A stretch of 64,000 nucleotides of DNA from Caryophanales bacterium UBA5026 (GTDB taxonomy: Bacteria; Bacillota_I; Bacilli_A; RF39; UBA660), in contig DICM01000020.1 in the NCBI GenBank assembly GCA_002416285.1, positions 29,058 through 93,057 of the forward strand, written 5' to 3'. Below, one piece after another: positions 58,885-64,000 of the stretch (its first letter is position 1; every line of letters starts with the position of its first letter). The notes beneath the pieces were generated by a model. The model had not been told where the DNA came from and ran no database searches. It was given only the letters and a program-made list of their open reading frames with translations. The position numbers and the translations under genes were made by a program.

Positions 58885-58913
58885 ATGCTAACATTTTTCT
58901 ACCATACTGTCAA
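58885..58913 (-). promoter_or_regulatory. Promoter of the membrane-anchored paralogue gene
   Basis: Minus strand TTGACA (58908-58913) within ATAATTTGACA, 17 bp, TAGCAT (58885-58890). Confidence 0.65.
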
Positions 58914-58972
58914 ATTATAGATAACAATAATTGTATATCGTAGTTTTTAATTTAAACTAAACTTAATTTTCT

Positions 58973-58999
58973 TTGACAAATCATAACAATTACTATAAA
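58973..58999 (+). promoter_or_regulatory. Promoter of the coiled-coil membrane protein gene
   Basis: TTGACA at 58973-58978 and TATAAA at 58994-58999 with a 15-bp spacer. A second TATAAT at 59001-59006 is too far (22 bp). AAGGAG lies 8 bp before the ATG at 59028. Confidence 0.5.
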
Positions 59000-59027
59000 C
59001 TATAATTCTATAAAAAGGAGTTATTAT

Positions 59028-59615
59028 ATGAAAAAATATATAGAAATAATAAAAAATATGAAGATATGGGTTGCTGAATTAATAATGGAACTATCATCTG
59101 TCTCAAATCTCCATAATAAAGAAAAGTTTAATAGAGATGCTACTTTCTTTTTAGAAAAACGAGAAAAATTGGAGCAAGAAGTACTCATGTTGAAAAAAAG
59201 AATTGCTACCGATACTAAAATCAAATTACTACTACTAATACTATCAATCTTAACTACAGTGATTAGTTCAAATTTAAAACAATCAATTTTCGATTATATC
59301 TCTTCTGTAACAATAGTAATAACTGTTATAAAAACAAAACGGATTAACACTGATATACGAAGAATAAAATTCGAAACAGAAGAGAAATGCAATAACATGA
59401 TTGATGACTTTCAGTGCCTAGAAGAAATAAAAAAGACTATTTTAGAAATCGAAAAAGAAAGAGAAAATAATCATGATAATCTAGATGAACAAGATAGTTA
59501 TACTTCATTCCAAGTAAATAGTTCTATCTCTACCATAAGACAACAACAAATTAATGAGCTTTATTCTATAAAAGAGAGTTTTAATGAAAAAGGATATCAA
59601 AAATTCAAAAAATAA
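59028..59615 (+). CDS. Coiled-coil protein with central membrane segments, unknown
   Basis: A 195-residue protein. A charged helix (about 30-62, EKFNRDATFFLEKREKLEQEVLMLKKRI) is followed by two close hydrophobic stretches (about 67-82 and 90-103, a hairpin in the membrane). A second charged coiled coil (about 110-150) and a polar tail follow. The helix-TM-TM-helix order resembles SLATT-like predicted membrane sensors, but I cannot claim that family from sequence. It is the only plus-strand gene in the 46-64 kb part and is flanked by minus-strand genes. Downstream lies a row of three stem-loops. Confidence 0.65.
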   Translation: MKKYIEIIKNMKIWVAELIMELSSVSNLHNKEKFNRDATFFLEKREKLEQEVLMLKKRIATDTKIKLLLLILSILTTVISSNLKQSIFDYISSVTIVITVIKTKRINTDIRRIKFETEEKCNNMIDDFQCLEEIKKTILEIEKERENNHDNLDEQDSYTSFQVNSSISTIRQQQINELYSIKESFNEKGYQKFKK

Positions 59616-59616
59616 A

Positions 59617-59700
59617 GGAGAGTATCATAACTCTCCTCCGACTGTTGAAAAATTACTTTGTCAACAGTTTAAAATAATCGGTAATACAATACCGATTATT
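59617..59700. terminator. Row of three stem-loops; the last is a bidirectional terminator
   Basis: Hairpin 1: GGAGAGT with ACTCTCC (59617-59636). Hairpin 2: ACTGTTGA with TCAACAGT (59641-59668). Hairpin 3: AATAATCGGTA with TACCGATTATT (59673-59700), followed by T8 on the plus strand. It serves the plus gene at 59028 and, read the other way, the minus gene ending at 59696. Confidence 0.75.
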
Positions 59701-60256
59701 TTTTTTGCTTTACATGTTTATCTAATGAAAGAATAGCTCTATCGATATCATCATCTTCTCGTTGAATAGCACTCTCATAAACTTTAGAACTTTTTTTCAC
59801 TTCTTCGTGATATATTTTTAATAAAAAATCTGTTTTAACCATATCTATAAAATTAATTGAATCTAAAATATGATATTGATTTAAAAGAAGTTTTATTCCT
59901 TCCATTTCACTTTCCTTCTTTGAAATTTGATTGGAATAAAAAGTATTGTTATTCATTAGTTGATCTAAAGACATTTCTTCCGTTTCTTTTTCCAATTTCA
60001 AATATTTTTGATAAATGCGAATTAATTTATTTTCCTCTGCAGGAGTTATAACCTTTTGTTCTGTTAATAACTTAATACGATAAAATGAAATGATTTGAAT
60101 TATTGTTTTAGAATAGCATTCCGGATCAACCTCAAGATTCACCATAGAACTACGCTCCGCTGCACGAATTACATCTCCACCAGTCAAAGTAGTAAGTGGT
60201 ATATCAAACTCTTTACCATATTGAACTAAAATTTTTTCTAAGTCTTGCTTTTTCAT
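59696..60256 (-). CDS. Helical cytosolic protein, unknown
   Basis: A 186-residue, mostly helical, charged protein with no signal peptide or membrane segment and a Lys-rich C terminus (HVKQKK). No recognised motif. The middle (about 60-115) has heptad-like Leu spacing. A TIIQIISFYRIKLLTEQK stretch is moderately hydrophobic but too polar for a membrane helix. It is preceded by a good GAGGAGAAA site. It ends at the bidirectional terminator and appears to be transcribed alone. Confidence 0.6.
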   Translation of the reverse strand: MKKQDLEKILVQYGKEFDIPLTTLTGGDVIRAAERSSMVNLEVDPECYSKTIIQIISFYRIKLLTEQKVITPAEENKLIRIYQKYLKLEKETEEMSLDQLMNNNTFYSNQISKKESEMEGIKLLLNQYHILDSINFIDMVKTDFLLKIYHEEVKKSSKVYESAIQREDDDIDRAILSLDKHVKQKK

Positions 60257-60300
60257 AAATTTCTCCTCTTTTATATCATATCATAATCCGGAAAATTTTA

Positions 60301-60813
60301 CTATTTATGATTCTTTAAGTATTCTTTAATTACTTCTATTGTATCTAAAACCACATTGGAATTAGAACAAAAATCTACATTCTCTTCGAGTTCTTTTAAA
60401 ATTGTTCTTTTAGAGAGATATTTTAATTCAAACATTCCCTCTTTCTCATTGTCAGTTAAGTTAATTTTTTGATAGTTTGGTTCAAAAACGGTATCCACTT
60501 CATAATAATTAGCAATGTATTTTGTATTCTGTCCTTGTTCAGGATAATCTCTACAATAATATTTAATAACTAAAAAAGGCTGTCTTACTTTCTTTTCAAT
60601 TTCAATTCCTGTCTCTTCTTCAACTTCACGTACTAAAGCATCCTCAAAGGTTTCTCCCTCTTCTACATGTCCCCCAATCAATTGAAAATTCTTATGCCCA
60701 AATCCTAGTAAAATTCCATTCTTATTATTCACTACAACAGCCTTTACCCTTACTACGACATTATTAATCTCATCTTCTTCTAAATAATCATAGTTATAAA
60801 TTATTTCTTTCAT
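60301..60813 (-). CDS. NUDIX hydrolase
   Basis: A 170-residue protein with a complete Nudix box near residues 48-70: GHVEEGETFEDALVREVEEETGI (G-x5-E-x7-REVEEETG). A second part contains YIANYYEVDTVFEPNYQKINLTDNEKEGMFELKYLS. It cleaves a nucleoside diphosphate linked to another group; the exact substrate is not predictable. Its ribosome binding site GAGGTGATAAC overlaps the end of the decayed HAD gene upstream, so it was probably part of one operon with that gene. Confidence 0.9.
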   Translation of the reverse strand: MKEIIYNYDYLEEDEINNVVVRVKAVVVNNKNGILLGFGHKNFQLIGGHVEEGETFEDALVREVEEETGIEIEKKVRQPFLVIKYYCRDYPEQGQNTKYIANYYEVDTVFEPNYQKINLTDNEKEGMFELKYLSKRTILKELEENVDFCSNSNVVLDTIEVIKEYLKNHK

Positions 60814-60817
60814 GTTA

Positions 60818-61066
60818 TCACCTCACTAGTTTTTTTAAATACTTAGTAATTCCATCCTCATTATTAGATGCAGTTACAACTGTAGCATATTTTAATAATT
60901 CTTCAGTTGCATTTGAAACAGCAATACCAGATACCTCAAACATTCAAATATTAAAATACTTGGCAAGTTCACTTAATGAGGTTCCCTTCGAAGCTTGTTC
61001 TGATGCGCCCACAAAGTACATCTCTTTTCCTTGAATATCAAAATTAAATGAAGCGAATACATTCAT
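60818..61066 (-). pseudogene. Decayed Cof-type HAD hydrolase, C-terminal fragment
   Basis: Translated from 61066, the frame gives FVGASEQASKGTSLSELAKYFNI, then a TGA stop, then in the same frame MFEVSGIAVSNATEELLKYATVVTASNNEDGITKYLKKLV. Cof-type sugar-phosphate phosphatases have KG-x-AL..LA..LGI, then the GDGxND metal motif, then AG-x-GVAMGNA and SNDEDGV. Here the GDGxND stretch is missing and replaced by the stop, and the N-terminal two thirds including the nucleophile Asp are absent. It is therefore inactive. The fragment ends against the NUDIX start. Confidence 0.75.
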
Positions 61067-61078
61067 ATTTCTCTCCTA

Positions 61079-61627
61079 TCAATTATCAAAATAATTTTTA
61101 TAATCTTGCAGACCACGATTAATAAATTTATTTTTTTTCATTCTTATTTCATCCATTAATCCAATTGCAATTTCATAGGCAAAGTCAAACTGTTTCTTTG
61201 TTATCTCACCATTTTTTAGTGCTGCTATTAATTCATTTTCATCAACTAAGGTAATGAACTCACAAGTTTCAGTTGAATAAGTTGTATCATAAACTACATC
61301 TAAATAAAGATCCTCGTAGAAAATCTCCGAATTTTTTAATTGACTATTTAGTATAATATCAAAATAATACTCTAATATATTTCCATTATTATCAATGAAA
61401 ATTCTTACATTATAAAATTTATCGCATGGTGAATATTCCATTATTGTATAATCTTTATCCACAATTGTTATTCGTTTCCCATTAATAAACGTAGTACACT
61501 TTTGAGATGTATTAAAAATTCTTTTAAAAATAATGTAAGCATTTAACTCATCTAACTGTTTCATAAAAATATTGCTATCAATGACTTCGCGCATGTAAAC
61601 ATCATTTAATTTTTTTATCTTACTCAT
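61079..61627 (-). CDS. DUF402 family protein (FomD/Ntdp-like)
   Basis: A 182-residue protein with the DUF402 landmarks: YNVRIFIDNNGNILEYYFDI, EDLYLDVVYD, and an acidic LVDENELIAALKNGEITKKQFDFAYE. Known members include FomD and a nucleoside tri-/diphosphate phosphatase of Gram-positive cocci, which hydrolyse nucleotides with metal bound by the conserved acidic residues (here D and E in ILEYYFDI and YLDVV). The family function makes a nucleotide phosphatase likely; the substrate is open. GGGAGAAAAG precedes the ATG. It ends in TGA directly followed by TAG, 12 bp before the decayed HAD gene. Confidence 0.75.
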   Translation of the reverse strand: MSKIKKLNDVYMREVIDSNIFMKQLDELNAYIIFKRIFNTSQKCTTFINGKRITIVDKDYTIMEYSPCDKFYNVRIFIDNNGNILEYYFDIILNSQLKNSEIFYEDLYLDVVYDTTYSTETCEFITLVDENELIAALKNGEITKKQFDFAYEIAIGLMDEIRMKKNKFINRGLQDYKNYFDN

Positions 61628-61693
61628 AGACTTTTCTCCCGAAGCAATAAATTATGCTCGCACATACAATTATTTATGATCTTAGAACAGCAA

Positions 61694-61817
61694 TCAATGC
61701 CTTTTGTAAAACCCGTTCTGCTCATAAATATGTTTCGCATTATAATTATCATCCTCTACTCCTAATATAAACTCCGTATATCCTTTACTTTCAAAATTTT
61801 TATAAAATAAATTTATT
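61694..61817 (-). pseudogene. GNAT acetyltransferase C-terminal fragment
   Basis: The only open stretch in the gap between the GNAT gene and the DUF402 gene reads NLFYKNFESKGYTEFILGVEDD then NYNAKHIYEQNGFYKRH. This matches the end of GNAT proteins (the typical GVEDDNxxAKxIYxKxGF). No start and no acetyl-CoA binding part is present, so it is a remnant. Confidence 0.55.
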
Positions 61818-61848
61818 TAGTTTTTTTCAGTTTCTCTATTTTGATAAT

Positions 61849-62421
61849 TCAACAATTTAATCTATTTAAATATTCATCTTTTGTAATAGAATAAGATCCT
61901 AAATCATTACGGATTCCATCTTTATCAATAATTCTTCCTCTTAAGATACCTTCAAAAGTCATACCTGCTTTTTCCATTACTCTACCACTCGCTGGATTGT
62001 TACTCATATATTCAGCAAAAATAGTTTCCATATCACATTCTTCAAACAAAAATCTAATCACTGCTTTCAATGCCTCAGCTGCATACCCTTTTCCCCAGAA
62101 CTTTTCTCCATAACAATAACCTATTTCACAAGACCCAAATGGTAAAAACCTTTTCGATGCGACATCTATTGTGCCAATCAATTCCCCAGTATGTTTTAAC
62201 TCAGCAATCCAACGATATGTACTCAAAGTATCATATTCCTTTTCCCATGTCTCATATAATTTTTTTGTAACATCAACACTTTCATGTTTACTCCAAAGGA
62301 CATATTTTGATACTACATCACTGCTACACCAATTTTGATAAGCCTCTTCTGCATCTTTTACCGTTAACCTGCGAAGTAGTAAATGTTCTGTTTCAATTTG
62401 TTTTGTACCAATTAATTTCAT
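61849..62421 (-). CDS. GNAT acetyltransferase, RimJ/RimL-like
   Basis: A 190-residue protein of the Acetyltransf_3 type. It opens IETEHLLLRRLTVKDAEEAYQNWCSS, has GELIGTIDVASKR and EIGYCYGEKFWGKGYAAEALKAVIRFLFEE (acetyl-CoA binding GKGYA), and ends ASGRVMEKAGMTFEGILRG. Members acetylate N-terminal amino groups of ribosomal proteins or small molecules, including antibiotics; which one cannot be told. AGGTGAGATT before the ATG. It ends in TGA. It lies 27 bp after the DUF362 gene and may be transcribed with it. Confidence 0.88.
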   Translation of the reverse strand: MKLIGTKQIETEHLLLRRLTVKDAEEAYQNWCSSDVVSKYVLWSKHESVDVTKKLYETWEKEYDTLSTYRWIAELKHTGELIGTIDVASKRFLPFGSCEIGYCYGEKFWGKGYAAEALKAVIRFLFEECDMETIFAEYMSNNPASGRVMEKAGMTFEGILRGRIIDKDGIRNDLGSYSITKDEYLNRLNC

Positions 62422-62448
62422 AATCTCACCTACCCTAATTCTATTTTT

Positions 62449-63333
62449 TTAATCAATGTCAATTAACTCATATTCTCGAGTTCCAATACCTAATCTACTA
62501 GCTTCTTCAAGAATGTGAATTGCATTTTTCTCTTCCATTCTGTGAATCAAACTAGTTTTTCCCGGATCTTCCGAATTATAAATGAAATCGACACAAGCCT
62601 GATCTAATGCAACTGGGTCTAATGAAGCCAGTATTCCAATATCCTTCATTTCTGGAGCAGCTGGATCAGAATCACAATCACAATCGATTGATAAATTATA
62701 CATGACATTAATAAAAACAATATTTTCTTTCTCATAATCCATAATAGTACTTGCAGCTTCTGCCATTGATTCTAGAAAATCATCTTGTGGTGTTTCAAAA
62801 CAAACATCAAAATTTCCTAATTCTTTCGTCTTGCCAGCAGTATGAATCCACATTTTACCACCACTAGAAGCAATTCCAATCGAAGTATTTTTAAGTGCTC
62901 CTCCAAATCCTCCCATAGCATGCCCTTTAAAATGTGATAAGACAAGCAAAGAATCATAATTCTTAAAATGTGATCCAACATAATTAACATTCAAATGTTT
63001 CCCATTTTTAACAGGTAACTCTAATTCACCAACTTCATCCATGATATCTACTTTGGCAATCTTTGTAAAACCATGTTCTTCTAGCGTTCTCTTATGGTCT
63101 TCTGTATTCATTCTCATACCACCATAAGCCGTATTACACTCCACAATAGTACCATTTATAAGATCAACTAATGGTTTCATAAAATCTGGTTTTAAATAGT
63201 GATTTCCACCAGGTTCTCCCGAATGAATTTTAACTGCTACATTTCCTTTTAGCTCTTTTCCTAATTTTTTATAGATATCAATTAACCTATTTGAAGTCAA
63301 ATCCTTTGTAAAATATACTTTTGCTTTTTCCAT
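62449..63333 (-). CDS. DUF362 domain protein
   Basis: A 294-residue protein with DUF362 features: VAVKIHSGEPGGNHYLKPDFMKPLVD, VLSHFKGHAMGGFGGALKNTSIGIASSGGK and DIGILASLDPVALDQACVDFIY. Many members carry a ferredoxin-like domain with two CxxCxxCxxxC clusters. This one has only scattered cysteines (including a CDCDSD run near 213) and no such domain. Function is unknown in general. Lys, His and Gly conservation in the HFKGH region suggests a cofactor or metal site. AAAGGAGAG precedes the ATG. Confidence 0.82.
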   Translation of the reverse strand: MEKAKVYFTKDLTSNRLIDIYKKLGKELKGNVAVKIHSGEPGGNHYLKPDFMKPLVDLINGTIVECNTAYGGMRMNTEDHKRTLEEHGFTKIAKVDIMDEVGELELPVKNGKHLNVNYVGSHFKNYDSLLVLSHFKGHAMGGFGGALKNTSIGIASSGGKMWIHTAGKTKELGNFDVCFETPQDDFLESMAEAASTIMDYEKENIVFINVMYNLSIDCDCDSDPAAPEMKDIGILASLDPVALDQACVDFIYNSEDPGKTSLIHRMEEKNAIHILEEASRLGIGTREYELIDID

Positions 63334-63384
63334 ATTAACTCTCCTTTATCATTTCATTATGATTATTAAAACTTATTTTATACT

Positions 63385-63870
63385 TTAATTTACAGATGTT
63401 TTATTGTCAAAACCAACTATTTCTTGATAGATTTTATCTACTTCTTCTTTTTCACCTTCAATTGCTACAACAAAAGATTCTTCTGGTTCCATGTAATGAT
63501 CCAGTTCAAACTTTACACAATTGTTAACGTAAACAATGCGATTGCGTTTTAATATTTTCTTAACTTCATAGCCCAACATGTTAAGAATAGAATCGATTGC
63601 TTCTCTGCTCTCATTTGTTATTACTAAAGGGATTGTTTCTCTCGATTGTTTTAAGATAGCATCTGAATCATTATCATCTTTAAAATCAAGAACAGTATAT
63701 TGTTTATCCTCTATTATTTCAGTAGTAATCCGAGCTAATATTTGATTAGGATTCTTATATAACTCCCTTATCTGATAAGTGTCTGCTATTTTTTCAAACT
63801 TATTTTGTTCACAATAGTCAAGATAAGGTTTTAATTCTTCTACAACTAAACTATATTCATATTCAATCAT
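63385..63870 (-). CDS. CYTH-like domain protein
   Basis: A 161-residue protein with the CYTH beta-barrel pattern. An N-terminal IEYEYS (in place of the ExExK motif) is followed by QIRELYKNPNQILARITTE, YTVLDFK, IDSILNMLGYEVKKILKRNRIVYV and CVKFELDHYMEPEESFVVAIEGE. CYTH enzymes cut triphosphates (thiamine triphosphate, polyphosphate) or cyclise ATP. The incomplete ExExK weakens the activity prediction. I start at the ATG at 63870 with AGAGGAG at the right distance rather than the TTG at 63876. Confidence 0.65.
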   Translation of the reverse strand: MIEYEYSLVVEELKPYLDYCEQNKFEKIADTYQIRELYKNPNQILARITTEIIEDKQYTVLDFKDDNDSDAILKQSRETIPLVITNESREAIDSILNMLGYEVKKILKRNRIVYVNNCVKFELDHYMEPEESFVVAIEGEKEEVDKIYQEIVGFDNKTSVN

Positions 63871-63961
63871 TCTCAAACTCCTCTCTTATAGTTGCAATTG
63901 GTTTCTATGTTCCTCTCCATTATAACAAATAAATAATAGGTTGTCTTAATTATTAAAAAAA

Positions 63962-63980
63962 AAGAGTATGTTTTTCTCTT
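63962..63980 (-). terminator. Probable terminator of a gene beyond the right edge
   Basis: Stem AAGAG with CTCTT and a T9 tail on the minus strand. It would end transcription arriving from a gene whose 3' end lies at or beyond 64000. Confidence 0.5.
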
Positions 63981-64000
63981 ATTGTATATTAAATTTGAAA

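Noticed and set aside
60990..61000. TGA inside the HAD frame as recoded tryptophan
   Set aside because: Other genes here end in TGA (61849, 61079) and use TGG for Trp, and the frame also lacks the GDGxND motif, so gene decay is the better reading.

Overview
The window is a chromosomal segment of a low-GC, Gram-positive (Bacillota-type) bacterium. The evidence is a PolC-type replicative polymerase ending in a clamp-binding motif, a T-box leader in front of the valyl-tRNA synthetase operon, ClpC, LicD, LysM wall enzymes, AGGAGG-type ribosome binding sites and strongly AT-rich DNA. Tryptophan is read from TGG and TGA is used as a stop, so the standard bacterial code fits. Several genes belong to spore-associated families (SpoIID/LytB, a Cse60-like small protein, a SpoVB/MurJ-type flippase, a PdaA-like deacetylase and an amidase without signal peptide). 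This suggests a spore-forming lineage or a descendant of one. I see no tRNA, rRNA, insertion sequence, CRISPR array or prophage. Nearly all genes are on the minus strand.

Layout, left to right. 0-1.1 kb: NfeD/SPFH membrane pair, SPFH cut by the window edge. 1.1-5.3 kb: a 775-residue coiled-coil protein of unknown function coupled to a DUF1292 protein, then a YfcC-type carrier. 5.4-10.3 kb: radical SAM protein, small membrane protein, Tex, J-domain protein. 10.4-15.1 kb: two very similar ~750-residue prepilin-like proteins carrying thrombospondin type-1 repeats. 15.2-27.6 kb: polA, licD-like gene, an ABC exporter with two ATPases around one permease, polC. 27.6-29.4 kb: three tandem small pilin genes. 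29.6-33.1 kb: T-box, HD hydrolase and valS. 33.1-45 kb: envelope and spore-type genes, clpC and flippases.

46-59 kb is the most unusual part. Two hybrid histidine kinases have near-identical kinase/receiver/Hpt portions but different membrane sensors. Each lies directly downstream of a gene fusing a HAD domain to a PlsC-type acyltransferase. One copy also has an acyl-CoA/ACP ligase gene. The two units share matching TTGACA-N16-TATAAT promoters and a second repeated block in which a 9-10 bp inverted repeat lies over another promoter. Two related small secreted or membrane proteins sit upstream with similar promoters. Together this looks like a duplicated, sensor-controlled lipid-acylation locus.

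59-64 kb holds small accessory genes (a membrane/coiled-coil protein, NUDIX, DUF402, GNAT, DUF362, CYTH-like) mixed with two decayed gene fragments. Genes are closely packed. Many terminators are simple hairpins that begin at, or overlap, the stop codon of the preceding gene.
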